Counted from the first letter of the stretch, positions 46,784-57,419 are shown. The stretch: 64,000 bases of DNA from Acholoe squamosa (GCA_949317995.1 OX439045.1:2931174-2995173); one strand, 5' to 3'. The notes: generated from the letters alone by a model not told the origin. Numbers and translations: made by a program.

Positions 46784-47618
46784 CACTTCATGAGGTTGGC
46801 TAATTCCTCATTACATGCCTCCCGATGAGGTATGTCTCACCCATATATGGCGCGGGGCCTAGCTATTGGTTGGTTTGCATATAGGATATATCTGTGGTAT
46901 GCAAATTTAAGGGACCTTGGCCGAGGTACGGATGATCATAGGATGATCTGAATATTGTAGTATGAATAGGGGGGTAATGGCTGTGGCACTGAGAGTAGTG
47001 AGCTTACCAGGGGTGCACTTGTTCCTGTTGTGCTAACACAGCAGGGAACCGTGCTGAATTATTTGATTAAGTGTCTCACCAAACATTCCAGTACTGATGG
47101 TAAACAGAGGCATAAACACGGATCAGGATGTCTAGGTGCTGCCCTCCTATGATAGGCGGTCATTTGGTAATACCTTAGGGTATAGAGGAGCCCTGAGCTT
47201 GTAACAAACCGGCGCATGCGTGATCCTGATATTAGGATCCACGAACCGAGAGTACGCTGTGACCTTGGGTAATTTATGTGGCATGCCAACCTTAATCAAT
47301 CATTTATGACTGTCTGAGTTTCAAGCTCTAAATAAAATTCTTGACAATGTCCCATCAGTAGAAATAAGCCAGAAAGCTTTTGGGGTTTGTGTAAAAATTT
47401 TGAAAGTTATAGGGAATTTGTATATGATTTTGATGATAAAAAAGAAATATAATGAAAAGAAAAAAAATTAATTTGTGAGGGGAAAAACATCATTGCACGA
47501 AGCAACATGTGACCAAAACTGTCACTGGGTGGGGACAAAAGGTAGAGAGGTATGTGTGTGAGTGTGGGGGGTGGGGGGGTGGGGATTGAAAAGGAAGAAT
47601 TTTGTGTATTCTGAAAAT
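46784..47618 (-). other. Conserved post-integrase spacer
   Basis: Non-coding in both copies yet clearly alignable with 29560-30206. It may hold regulatory sequence for the internal promoter. Confidence 0.55.
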
Positions 47619-48965
47619 CTATTTCTTTTTCTTGGACTTTTTCTTTGCCTTCTTTATTGGGGAAGGGGCAAAGGTGACAATTCCTTTCTTTGCAGGTCGT
47701 CCTCTTTTCTTTTTGACTGCGGGGGATTCTGGTTCACCAGTGTGGGTGAAATCTAGATCAGGGTCATACAAGGAACTAACTGGCCCAGACTGCAGTCTTT
47801 TGATTACAGCCTTGGCGCTAGCCTTGGTGATTGGTCTCCTTAACCTAGATACATGTATTGATTTCTTCAATACTTTACCATCCTGTAGCCTTTTTAATTT
47901 TGCAGTTACTGGTGAAGTCATTTTCATGATGATGTATGGTCCACTGTAGGTGGGCTGCAGCTTCTTGCTCGTTTGCTTGACCAGCAGGTTAGGTATGTGT
48001 AAATACACAAGCTGACCTGTGTCGTAGGTGCATGGAGAAGCAGTGGCGTCATATCTGGCTTTCATCTTTTTATGGTATTTAACCATGCTCTCAGCTGCCT
48101 TAAGCTGGATGTTATCCCTTAAACTGAGTAAGGCGGTAACCAATTTTTCCTTGTCTTTGATCTCTTCAGTTTGTTGGACCAAGGAGAGGGAGGACTCAGT
48201 TGGGAGATGTGTTTGCCTTCCAAATACTAAAAGATTGGGTGAGTATCCTAACACACTGCATACAGTGTTGTTTATGCTGAATGCTATAGCCTGTAGGAAG
48301 GTTGACCAATGTTTTTGTGATTTGGAGACAAAGGCTCTGAGTGAAGATTCTATTGTCTGATGTTGAGGCTCACATAGACCTTGTGATTTTGACCAATGTG
48401 CACTTCCTGTCACGTGTTTGATGCCAAATTATTCACAAAAAGATGTGAAGTATTTGGACACATACTGTTGTGCATTATCTGTGTTCAGGACTGATGGGGT
48501 CCCAAAAACACAAATAACCCTTTGGAAAAATCCTAGCGCTACTTCAGCGCTGGTGTTATCCTTTGTGGACCAAACAGTGATGTGCCTGGTAGCATGGTCT
48601 GTGACAACATGGATAAATGAGGATCCATCCACAGCAGGTGTGAAAGGACCGATGGTATCCATGGTGAGGTGGGTGTAGGCTGTTAAAACAGGGTCCCTCA
48701 GGGTCATTGGGGTTCTCAAGTGTTTTGGTCTTTTCTTTGTTGTGAGACATGTATGGCAAGTGCCACAGTAGTCAAAAACTTGTTTGAACATGGAACGCCA
48801 ATAATACCTGGATCTGATTGCTGCATATGTTTTAGTGGGACCAAGGTGTCCTCCTAGTGGCGAGCACTGTGTGGCCTCAATTAGTGACTCCGCCCATTTT
48901 TCTGGCATCACTATTTGTAGTGTAGGCTCTAAACTGTCTCCATAGGTTGATTTGGTGATCCTAAA
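47619..48965 (-). pseudogene. Gypsy integrase
   Basis: N-terminal HHCC zinc finger (GGHLGPTKTY...CGTCHTC), catalytic core with MDTIGPF (D1), LNTDNAQQY (D2) and CEPQHQTIESS (E), then a GPY/F-type module (TYSGPYIIMK) and a Lys-rich tail (KKAKKKSKKKK). An in-frame TAA (48431-48429) splits it between D2 and E. Otherwise full-length, about 440 residues. The coding frame can be followed back to about 48960, where foreign sequence with a hairpin begins. Confidence 0.88.
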
Positions 48966-49883
48966 TAAAACCCACCTAGAACTATGTCCAGCATAGTTCT
49001 AGGTGGGTTCCCACACCTAGCTCCTGACCTGCTGCTTTAGAGGAATAATGTAATAATGAATAACTTTACCCTCTGGTGGAAGTCTTGAGGAAGATACCCT
49101 CTGGCCACTAATGATAGAAACCAATGCCTGTCTAGCATAGTTTCACCATAGTGCAGTGGTATAGCAGGTAGCAGGAGATGACTGGAGATGTTACCCCCAT
49201 GGGCGCCGCTGTGTCCCCCATTGTCTTGGTCGGTTCTGTAACTTCAAACCCCCATATCTCGGAAGTTTACGCCGTTACAACCGCCATTTTGCGCATGCGC
49301 GGAGTTGAATATGCCAAGTTTAAACTGCCTGCTTGATAGGCGCGTAACTTACGCTGGTTTGTCTGTAGTGCACTCGGAGGTTGATTCAGTCTCCCTGGCG
49401 TAACTTCCTTAATAATGGGAGTTATGCCTTGATCGTGGGCTTATTTTGACCGTCTAATTATGGGCTTTCCATAACTGCCTTGATATTTGACCTAGCTTGC
49501 TCAGGAGCGACGCTAGAGCGACCGGACGGTTATGGCGTCGTGCTTTTGTAACCCATTGTTCAGTTATTAGAGTGCTCAGACACTCATGACGGCGTCAGCG
49601 GTGCTCAGGCACCCGTGACGGCCGGTTGCATTCACTTACAACTTATTAGTTTGTGCACTGAACCATGAGGTCGCACACTGAGACCCTCATTTTTATTATA
49701 TTGTGCAGTGAACCATTAGGTCGGAGCCTTTGATGTCATAAAGTGTGTTGTAACTGACCTGGCTGGTGTGCAGTGGGGCATGAACGCTCTTATACAAAGT
49801 TTGAGCGCTCTTATAGCTCTTAGAACCAACCTATGTATTAATTTCATAGATATTCTTTGATTAATACAATAATATGTTAGAAT
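48966..49883. mobile_element. Unidentified insertion between RNase H and integrase
   Basis: About 920 bp without coding similarity separate RT-RNase H from integrase, which normally adjoin. It starts with an 18-bp perfect hairpin (AACCCACCTAGAACTATG, 5-base loop, exact complement, 48969-49009). The rest is GC-balanced with no TIR that I can pair. Nature unknown. Confidence 0.5.
48969..49009. repeat. 18-bp perfect hairpin
   Basis: Left arm 48969-48986, loop TCCAG, right arm 48992-49009. Confidence 0.95.
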
Positions 49884-51905
49884 TTATGGAATAATAAAAT
49901 GGTATATCATAAGTGTCTCCCTAGATGGGGTCAGGGAGTGGTGTTTACATAGCTGGCTTATCGCTCGCTCAGCCACGGGTAGCACTTTGTGTGATAGCTT
50001 AGCCCTTCTGGTGTTAGCTAATTTCACTGATACTCTGGGTGACCTGGATTTGGTGGCCTTGACCTTAGGGGGGTGGGTCTGTTTACTTCTGGTTGATTTG
50101 CTGGGCTGAGGGGGTGTGGCCGGGTCTGGTAACTTGGCTTTAGATCGAGTTAAAATGCACAGCTCGGGCTCAACTTGAATGGAGCTGAGTTTTTCTCTCT
50201 CAGAGCTACCTTTCTTGGCAATCACACCCTTTGGCTTCTTTGAGGTGCTACCCCAAATCTGTCCTTCTTTTAGTATGGACCTAGGTGGTCCCATGAGCAC
50301 TGGATTTTTGGGAACTGGGTCATTTGATTTGAAGACTTTGGTCATGGTAATGTCAGAGAATTTAACTGATTTAGGAGGGAGTATTATTTTACCTTTAGAC
50401 CTGATGGGAATTGGGTCATCAGAGCCGGGCAAGTATTTCCTTCTGGAAAGAAAATCTGCCACAATATTGGCTCTGCCTTGCAGGTATATAACTTCAAAAT
50501 CATAGGACATGACTGTGTCAACCCACCTGGCTAACCTTCCATTGGTTATATTTTCCTTTTTATTGAAAATGGAAACCAGGGCGGTGTGATCCGAGTATAC
50601 TTTGAAGTAAGTTCCATCCACATAATGGTGGAACTTTTTGACTGCAAAAACTATTCCCAACAGTTCTTTATCAGTTATCCCATACCTAGATTCTTGAGGT
50701 GTCAAACCTCTCCCTGCCAATTCAATTGGTCTATAGAAACCATAGTCATCTACCTGAGTGATTACAGCTCCTAGGCTGTAGTTGCTAGAGTCAGTAAAAA
50801 TGACAAAAGGTCTGTTATAGTCCGGGAATTTTAGCACAGCTTCAGTACAGATTGCAGCTTTAATTTTCTCAAAGGCTCTCTGACATTCAGTGGTCCATTT
50901 AAAGGTGCTTTTTGTCGCCTCATAAAGGGGCTTCATGACATGAGCAAAACCTCTGATGAACCTCTTGTAAAACTGCGCCATACCATTGAAACATCTAAGA
51001 TCATGGATGTTTTTAGGTGGGGGGAAAGTTTTGACAGGTCCTATTTTGTCCACGGATGGGGACAATCCATGCTGGTCTACATTGAAACCCAAAAATTCCA
51101 TTTTGGTAGTCCCAAATTCGCATTTTTCTGATTTCAGTTTGATATTTCCCTTGATAAAAAGTTTCAAAACCTTGTCTAGATCTTGTAAGTGCCTTTCCCA
51201 CGTGGGGCTGTAAATGGCTACATCGTCCACATATGCTACAGCATTTTTATACTTGCATTTCATGAGGAGTTGTTCCATTACATTCATGAAGGATAGGCCT
51301 GAGGTTTTGAGTCCCATAGGGAGAACTTTGGCCATGTATCTCGTGCCATTGGCAGAGAAGGTGGTAAGTGGCCTAGATTCTTCTGCTAGGGGAATCTGGT
51401 GATAGGCGCTGTAGACGTCCAATTTAGAAAAATATTTGGCGCCTGTCCTGCCTATCTGCTGCATGAGGTCGTCAGCTCTGGGGAATGAGTAGGAAAAGGT
51501 TTTTAAATTCTCATTTACCCATCTGTAGTCAACTACAATCCTCCAACCAGAGGCTACTGACCTGTCACCTTGTGGTTTTGGCACTAAAAAGGCAGGTGAG
51601 TTCCACTCACAGGGTTTGGTACACTCTTCTATTACCCCTTGTTCTAAATGTTTCTTTAGAAGTTCCCTTTGAAAAATTTCTTTGTGAGGGGACATTCTAT
51701 AGGACGGTCTGTTGCAAGGTTTGAAGTCTGGCTTTAATTCCAATTTGACTTCATTTTCTACATTGAGACCTATAGCGCTTTCATTTAGGACAAAAGCCTT
51801 CCTGTTGGCCTCAACAATGTTTTTAATCTGTTGTCTTTGAGTTTCAGAGAGCTTGTTACAGATTTTATACTTCAAAGGTTCATCTCCTTTGGGGAGTTGG
51901 TCCAT
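49884..51905 (-). CDS. Gypsy reverse transcriptase and RNase H
   Basis: A 673-residue open frame. RT: VVDYRWVN, KLDVYSAYHQIPL (first catalytic Asp), LPMGLKTSGLSFMNVMEQLL, AVAYVDDVAIY (YVDD box), GFNVDQHGLS. RNase H: FVIFTDSSNYSLGAVI, KELLGIVFAVKKFHHYVDG, YSDHTALVSIF, GRANIVADFLSR. A basic Ser/Lys-rich tail of about 170 residues follows, longer than usual before integrase. Coding continues upstream of the ATG in the same frame to about 51955, so the protein is probably made as a Gag-Pro-Pol fusion. It is the best-preserved part of the element. Confidence 0.93.
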   Translation of the reverse strand: MDQLPKGDEPLKYKICNKLSETQRQQIKNIVEANRKAFVLNESAIGLNVENEVKLELKPDFKPCNRPSYRMSPHKEIFQRELLKKHLEQGVIEECTKPCEWNSPAFLVPKPQGDRSVASGWRIVVDYRWVNENLKTFSYSFPRADDLMQQIGRTGAKYFSKLDVYSAYHQIPLAEESRPLTTFSANGTRYMAKVLPMGLKTSGLSFMNVMEQLLMKCKYKNAVAYVDDVAIYSPTWERHLQDLDKVLKLFIKGNIKLKSEKCEFGTTKMEFLGFNVDQHGLSPSVDKIGPVKTFPPPKNIHDLRCFNGMAQFYKRFIRGFAHVMKPLYEATKSTFKWTTECQRAFEKIKAAICTEAVLKFPDYNRPFVIFTDSSNYSLGAVITQVDDYGFYRPIELAGRGLTPQESRYGITDKELLGIVFAVKKFHHYVDGTYFKVYSDHTALVSIFNKKENITNGRLARWVDTVMSYDFEVIYLQGRANIVADFLSRRKYLPGSDDPIPIRSKGKIILPPKSVKFSDITMTKVFKSNDPVPKNPVLMGPPRSILKEGQIWGSTSKKPKGVIAKKGSSEREKLSSIQVEPELCILTRSKAKLPDPATPPQPSKSTRSKQTHPPKVKATKSRSPRVSVKLANTRRAKLSHKVLPVAERAISQLCKHHSLTPSRETLMIYHFIIP

Positions 51906-51949
51906 GGGGTCCTCTCCACAATTAATGGGAAATAAATCCTTTTCTGTTG

Positions 51950-52573
51950 TTACACTGTTGAGTGAGTGGACGTATTGAGTGTGCCAATGGGTACAGCCTT
52001 TTTGATGTTAAAAAGCCTAAATTCACCAAGGTTCATGTGCCTTTTTATCTTGATGGAAAAATCATTTGGGTTAGCTACTGTTACTGGTACTATTTTAAGG
52101 TCAGACCTAGGTTTAACTATGGCATGCTTAATAAGTACCGGTAGAGTAGAACCTGAGTTCTCAGTCAATCCAGTTTTTCCCACAATGTTGCTATTCCCTA
52201 GCACAACAGCATTGAAAGTGGCTTCAGTGTTTGGTGGAATATCAACATTTTTGTTTGCCCTGATGTAATTGGGTGATGGGGGAGTGGGTCCAAAGGAAAT
52301 TTTTGCCTTATATTTGGTCATGAAATTTACTCCTAAAATTAGGGGATGGTTCAGTTCAGGTACCACATGGAATCTGGATCTGAATTCATGGCCACCAATG
52401 AGGAATGTTACGGTTATGGAGTGATTTACTTGGATGGGGGTTTTATCAGCTAATAAAACTGTCAGTCGCGCGTGTCTACCATGTCTAAAATTTGGTGTGT
52501 TTGCGATTCTGTCAGCCATTTTTTGGCTAATAAAAGAGAGTGAGGCGCCAGAATCAACAAGAGCTCTATACAA
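51950..52573 (-). CDS. Retroelement aspartic protease
   Basis: YRALVDSGASLSFISQ gives the D-S-G active site near the N-terminus. HPLILGVNFM matches the I-L-G block of retropepsins. About 205 residues. It lies in a different frame from both gag and RT, which share one frame. The overlap with gag is about 45 bases. Either programmed shifts or random indels explain this. Confidence 0.88.
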   Translation of the reverse strand: MYRALVDSGASLSFISQKMADRIANTPNFRHGRHARLTVLLADKTPIQVNHSITVTFLIGGHEFRSRFHVVPELNHPLILGVNFMTKYKAKISFGPTPPSPNYIRANKNVDIPPNTEATFNAVVLGNSNIVGKTGLTENSGSTLPVLIKHAIVKPRSDLKIVPVTVANPNDFSIKIKRHMNLGEFRLFNIKKAVPIGTLNTSTHSTV

Positions 52574-52577
52574 GTGG

Positions 52578-53765
52578 TTATTTATGTCTACAGAAACTGC
52601 ACCTACTGGGCAGTCTGTCTTCTTTCAGCCAATTTTTGTTGTTATTTGGCTGCCCAGCAACTGGTATGAAGACAAAACTCTTGTTGCTCTCAGAGGATCT
52701 TGATCTTTGTTCTGATCTGTCACCTGACCTGTCTCTTCCTGGGGACTTATAGTCAGATCTATTTTTGGAGTTGGATCTGTAGTCCTTGGGATTGGACCTG
52801 TCTGAAGACTTGGACCTTCCTCTGTAGCTGTTTTTGAATTTATTTTCATACTGCTTGCTGTAATTACTACTGGGCAGTCTGTCTTCTTTCTTGTGGTCGC
52901 GCTGATATTTATCCTTTCTGGATCTGTTGTCGTCCTTGTTGTAGCCTACTGCACATAACTCTGCTGAGCTGTTCTGAGCAATTTTTATTGCCTCAAGGTT
53001 CAATTCCTGATTTATGGCTAACTGCTCAGCTTCCAGCAAGGTCTTGGGAGATTTAGCTACGACAACATTCTTCAGCTCGGGTCTGAGGCCATTTACAAGG
53101 TAGTCCACCTGTGAAGCCTCATCCAGGCTGCTGTTGGACAGCAACATGGTCATGTCTGCAAGGTAGTCCTCAGTGGTTTCATTTGGCTTCTGTTTTCTGG
53201 CTCTGTACCCTTTGAGGATGGTACTGAGGTCGGGGTTGCCAAATCTTGCCAAGAAAGCCTCGTAGACTGCCTCCTTGTTCTGCATGATTGGCTTGTCCAT
53301 TATATTGCTGAAGGACCACTGGGCTGCCCTCCCTTTGAGAAAGGTGTACAGGCATGTTGCATGTAGGTCACGTCTCTTGGCATGCACATTTCTTATGAAA
53401 AATTTGAATTCAGTCAGAAATTTTGCTGCAGACCTGTAGGGCGTCGGTTTGTCAAAGGGTTCAGGCTTGTTGAATGAACCTAACTGGGCAGATGTGAGCT
53501 TGTCGCCGTCTAATCCACTAGGGGAAAGTCTGGTGTACTCAGCACCATGATATCCTCCCTGGTGCACTACCGGTGTGGAGTGTGCTATGTGGGAATACCT
53601 AGGGGGATATGGTAGCTCGGAGTGGTTGTCTGCCTGTCCCTGGGGACTGTAAACACCATTAACCACATGGCCACAATGTTGGTTTGGATTAGGCGCTGTG
53701 TTATATGATGCTGTCGCCCCCTGGTAGGTGTTTGGTGCACTAGCTGCGGGAGACATGTAGTGCAT
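52578..53765 (-). CDS. gag: capsid and nucleocapsid-like region
   Basis: A Pro-rich start is followed by a retrotransposon capsid pattern (FKFFIRNVHAKRRDLHA, FLKGRAAQWSF, RARKQKPNETTEDYLADM, LVNGLRPELKNVVV). The C-terminal third is Arg/Ser/Asp-rich (RSGDRSEQRSRSSESNK) and basic, replacing zinc knuckles as the nucleic-acid-binding part. No CCHC box. 395 residues. It is continuous in sense, though not in frame, with the upstream Pro/Ser-rich ORF. Confidence 0.82.
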   Translation of the reverse strand: MHYMSPAASAPNTYQGATASYNTAPNPNQHCGHVVNGVYSPQGQADNHSELPYPPRYSHIAHSTPVVHQGGYHGAEYTRLSPSGLDGDKLTSAQLGSFNKPEPFDKPTPYRSAAKFLTEFKFFIRNVHAKRRDLHATCLYTFLKGRAAQWSFSNIMDKPIMQNKEAVYEAFLARFGNPDLSTILKGYRARKQKPNETTEDYLADMTMLLSNSSLDEASQVDYLVNGLRPELKNVVVAKSPKTLLEAEQLAINQELNLEAIKIAQNSSAELCAVGYNKDDNRSRKDKYQRDHKKEDRLPSSNYSKQYENKFKNSYRGRSKSSDRSNPKDYRSNSKNRSDYKSPGRDRSGDRSEQRSRSSESNKSFVFIPVAGQPNNNKNWLKEDRLPSRCSFCRHK

Positions 53766-53859
53766 GTAGGGTGTAGTGCATGGGAGGTGGAAGGGGCGGC
53801 GGCTGTGTTCTGGTTACTGCTGTCCATGAAGGCATGTGGTGGGCTCGGTATTGTTCCTG

Positions 53860-55362
53860 TCATGTCATTATGGCTGGGGCTGTAGCTAGGTGCCGTGGGG
53901 TAGGGAGGGGTGGACTGCATGGGTCCTGAATCACCCTGGGTGCTAGTGGCAGTTTGGTTGGAGCTGGTGGCATTGGCATTGGTAGACTGACTTCCATATT
54001 GCCTTGTTCTGCCTGCTTGATGTTGTGAGCGGTGTTACTCTCCATATGCTCCTTCCAGCGTTCCATGTCATCCAACCTGAGGTGTACCCTAGCCAATTGA
54101 CCTGAGTGTTCCTGTCCATGATGTTTAATTTCAGTGGATAGGGCGCTCACGTGTTTGGCTAGCAGCTCAGAGAAAGATTCACTGACAGCATTAGTACAGT
54201 CCCTGACAAGACTTCTCCTCATATCTTCATGGTCATACTGAGGGGGCTGACCTCGGGACATTGCTATAACGGGTCGGTGGGGAAAGGTTATTTCAGTATC
54301 TTCCCTAGGTAAACTGATAAGGTGAGGTGAGTTGTAAGGCGGTCTATTGCCTCTATTGAGTAGTGGAGTTGTAGCTACGAGGTGAGATCTGCTTGTAGCT
54401 CCGTCTACACTTCTCAGTAGTCTGTAACCAGTGGGGGTCCGTCTTCTAAGAGGTGAACTTGATTGGGCCCTCCTTCTAAATCTAGAGCCTTGTCTGGATG
54501 GTGAGTCCACTGACCTGGTCCTAAGTGGCTGTGTGGGTGTGTACACAGGTGGGGGGTACAGGTCCTCCTCTTCAGAAATGGATTGGTATTGGTTAGGCTG
54601 GGTAACAGTAGGGTCAAGCCACTCATCCAATAGCCTGTTGATGTTGAGTGAGAAATTTGGATTGTCTCCTACCTGGTGTCCAGAGTTGTTATTGGAAACC
54701 CTGCCTATACCGTTTTCGTAGGCTGCTCTCCACCTAGAAACTGCTGATCCAATTCTGTCTCTCCAGTAATCAGCGTCTAGGGAAGTGTCAGAGTCTGTGT
54801 CCACAACCACTGGCTCTTCACAAACCAAGGGTTTATGTGATGTCACACCTGAGTTGGTCGGGTCTGTAGATACAGACGCACTAGGTGTGGTGGGTTGTGG
54901 AGGGGTGATATCCTGGAGGGTGGCTTGAAGCTCTGGTGGTCTGTCCTCCAGGTGTGGGTCGAGGTACAAGTGGTTCTGTGTGTTGTCCACTGGTACTTCA
55001 GAGGCTGGGCTAGTTATACCAGAAAGTCTTAGTGGCGGTGAATTTACTTGTGAGTAACCAGGTAGGGTGAGGTCTAATCCTGGTGCAGGTAGTGATACTG
55101 GTGTACTTGTGTGTGCTCCAGTATTGTGGTCCACTATCGTAGAGGAAAATTGTTCAATGCTGGTACTCACAGGTTGTAATACGTGGGCCTGTAGTGCTAT
55201 AGGTACAACTGGATCCAATGTCAATGCGTCTGGAGATGAAGTTTGCCTCTGGAAGTGATGTGTAGTAGCACTTGTGGGGTGGTTGGGCGCGTCTAGCCCA
55301 GGTGATGTAAAGGTGCGTTGTTCTGAAGCTGGCTCCTTGGGTGATGTCTCACTATTGCTCAT
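53860..55362 (-). CDS. gag: long N-terminal Pro/Ser/Thr-rich region
   Basis: A 500-residue frame starting MSNSETSPKEPASEQ, the same start as the remnant at 28600. Low complexity (Pro, Ser, Thr), an RRR/SPLRRRTP stretch, and a short helical region before the end. Two frame changes around 53860 and 53760 separate it from the capsid ORF. The start lies 45 bases from the truncated LTR. Confidence 0.75.
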   Translation of the reverse strand: MSNSETSPKEPASEQRTFTSPGLDAPNHPTSATTHHFQRQTSSPDALTLDPVVPIALQAHVLQPVSTSIEQFSSTIVDHNTGAHTSTPVSLPAPGLDLTLPGYSQVNSPPLRLSGITSPASEVPVDNTQNHLYLDPHLEDRPPELQATLQDITPPQPTTPSASVSTDPTNSGVTSHKPLVCEEPVVVDTDSDTSLDADYWRDRIGSAVSRWRAAYENGIGRVSNNNSGHQVGDNPNFSLNINRLLDEWLDPTVTQPNQYQSISEEEDLYPPPVYTPTQPLRTRSVDSPSRQGSRFRRRAQSSSPLRRRTPTGYRLLRSVDGATSRSHLVATTPLLNRGNRPPYNSPHLISLPREDTEITFPHRPVIAMSRGQPPQYDHEDMRRSLVRDCTNAVSESFSELLAKHVSALSTEIKHHGQEHSGQLARVHLRLDDMERWKEHMESNTAHNIKQAEQGNMEVSLPMPMPPAPTKLPLAPRVIQDPCSPPLPTPRHLATAPAIMT

Positions 55363-55406
55363 GTTTAATGAGAGGTTGGTAGTGGGATATTGTTGGAGGG
55401 TTCATC

Positions 55407-55974
55407 CATGAGTGTTTCATAAAGATGGTAACAATGATAACACTCGCCAATATCCAAGCTCTGCCTCTGATCCTATAGCTCAACCTGTCATAGGTTCTAG
55501 GTATAGGTGTAAGGTGTAAGTTGGGAGAGATGATTGGGAGCTGCTCAAGCTGCCTTTTATATTAAGGGCTTGAGCAGCTCACAGTATTGTGAAATATTCT
55601 ATACACGTGGTTCAATAAAATAGAGACACGTGTCATAGAGAGAGATTGCCACCTGTGGGTAAATCATGTTAATGAGAATTGAGAGGAGATTGTGAAATAT
55701 CCTCTCATTCCAAATATGGCACCACAGGTGAATCGCACTTCCTCCAGCGGGGCTGTGTGGGTGTAGATATGATTGGAATGTTATTACATCCGTATACCTT
55801 ATGTCACAGAGTCTCATGGAGGAAGTAGGGTTCGTGATAACTTATGGATCCTGGTTCCTGTTAGGGACACAGGAGATTATTGAGTGTGGATCGTGAGCAG
55901 AGCTTAGGCTTTATATGGCGAAGAAATTAGTAAATATGAAAAATATTAATAATACCCAGAATGGTCCATTGACA
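55407..55974 (-). mobile_element. 5' LTR of the minus-strand Gypsy element, truncated
   Basis: Ends GGTCCATTGACA at 55974 (the 5' end in element sense) and matches the 650-bp LTRs to CACTCATG, where about 98 bp, including the LTR 3' end and primer-binding site, are deleted at an ATG microhomology that joins directly to GATGAACCC. The hairpin-flanked TATA region is retained near 55545-55580. Confidence 0.92.
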
Positions 55975-57249
55975 AAGGAATGAGCCCTCTTAGTTTGGTG
56001 AATATATCTTGCATTGTCCCAGAGATATCATAAGAAAAGCATAGGCATGGTCACATCTATGACCGTGGTCACAACTACGACCATGGACATGTCTACAGTT
56101 TTCTTTCGAGGTGCTTGATACTTGGCTGTCCTTGTTATGTGTGACTGATATCTTATTAGGAAAGGAACATTGAAGGTTAATGAGATTTTTCCATCTTAAT
56201 GCAACTATGAGCTACTGCATTAAATACAAATGCATGGTCACATCTACAACCGTGGTCACATCCGCTGTTATTTCGAATATAGACACCTTGGAAGCAGGGA
56301 CAGGTCAGAAGCAGACATCTCGGAAGCAGGCATTGGGACATCTCGGAAGCAGGGACAGTTTGGGTGCAAAGAGAACCATGATAATATTCCTCTCTTCTTA
56401 TAGAAAAAAACAACAACCCTAGTGATACTGTGCCTATGCCGTAGAATCATGTATGGCAAAAAAATGTTTTTAATTAAAGAAAATAATTATTTCTTAGAGT
56501 TGTTTTCTTCCGAGATGTCTGCTTCCGCGATGACTTGCTTACAAGCTGTCTGCTTCCTACCTGTCCCTGCTTTCGAGGTGTCCAGTTACAGTTATTTCTA
56601 CGACCGTTTTTTCAAGTGTAGTGCATCACTGGCATGTCTCAAGGCTCACATACATGCATGTATTTCATTCAGCACAAATAATAGAGAACCACCATGCAGT
56701 TTTTGAACTGTTACTGATCCTCTAAAATAACTCGTGATTGTTTAACAGCCACATATCAAAAATAAGTTTTAGAAGAATACCCTACAGAAAGTAAAAAAAA
56801 GTTGTTTCTAAAGCAATATTGGGATTTTAGGGGCAGTGGCCATTAAATGCGCCATATTCACCTGGAACTTTTTATTTGCAAAAAAAAAAGTTATGTGCAA
56901 TAAAAGAATAGGATTACTTGGTCAGAAAGCATTTTCTGTAAAATTCTCTGTAAAATTTACGGAATTTTTTAACAGTGTACATGTGTTCAATCAATATCGA
57001 ATATTAAATGTGTTTTATTGTGCATACCTAATCACTTGCTCATTTATTCCAGACACTGGCCTTACTACACCTCTCATTAACATTTGAAAAATGTTAAAGC
57101 ACTTGATTAATCACTGGACCTTACAAAGTCATCCCATGACAATTATGATTGGGCATTTCTATACATTATGGTCTTGGGATCCCTCACTCTACTGCCATTA
57201 CAGCCCTGCATCTTGTGGACACTAATGATTGCACTGCTGCGACTGTCTT
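55975..57249. other. Gene-free stretch with a foldback
   Basis: No gene. A foldback occupies about 56240-56620: GAAGCAGGGACAGGT, GAAGCAGACATCTCGGAAG and GTCACATCTACAACCGTGGT in the left arm (56240-56370) pair with CTTCCGAGATGTCTGCTTC and ACCTGTCCCTGC in the right arm (56500-56620). Confidence 0.6.
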
Positions 57250-57419
57250 AAGGTGACCGCAGATGGGCCAGACTCGATCGGTATCTAAGGAGTGTGGTCC
57301 TGATCCGATCGGGAGTATCAAACATGTTTGATATTGTTCGACTTAATCGGACGCCCACCCAGACGCTCCCGATCGTCAGGATCGGCCGACCCAGTCGGGC
57401 CCGTCTGTGGTCAGCTTTA
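57250..57419. mobile_element. Small TIR element with TTAA-like flank
   Basis: AAGGTGACCGCAGATGGGCC at left pairs with GGGCCCGTCTGTGGTCAGCTTT at right (two mismatches, as inverse). The interior is itself symmetric (GATCGG...CCGATC, CAAACATGTTTG). The left flank is TTAA (57248-57251). The right has TTTA. A TTAA duplication would suit Kolobok or piggyBac MITEs. Confidence 0.7.

Larger units (their letters stand above)
41900..55974 (-). mobile_element. Gypsy-type LTR element with env and accessory genes, minus-strand copy
   Basis: Reading leftward: partial 5' LTR (55974-55407), gag (55362-52578), protease, RT-RNase H, a foreign insertion, integrase, a conserved spacer with an internal TATA, the CxxCH gene, accessory ORF 2, env-like ORFs, and the oppositely transcribed small gene near 41965. 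The gag start, protease and the entire env-side block match the LTR-bounded insertion at 27898-34447, so all belong to one family. A 3' LTR is missing: homology fades near 41850. Many stops and shifts show it is inactive. Confidence 0.85.

Noticed and set aside
41900-47340. The env-side block as an independent element with its own LTRs
   Set aside because: The block is found between the two LTRs of the 27898-34447 insertion and directly after integrase in the other copy. The apparent repeat at 29690/46800 is shared spacer, not a terminal repeat.
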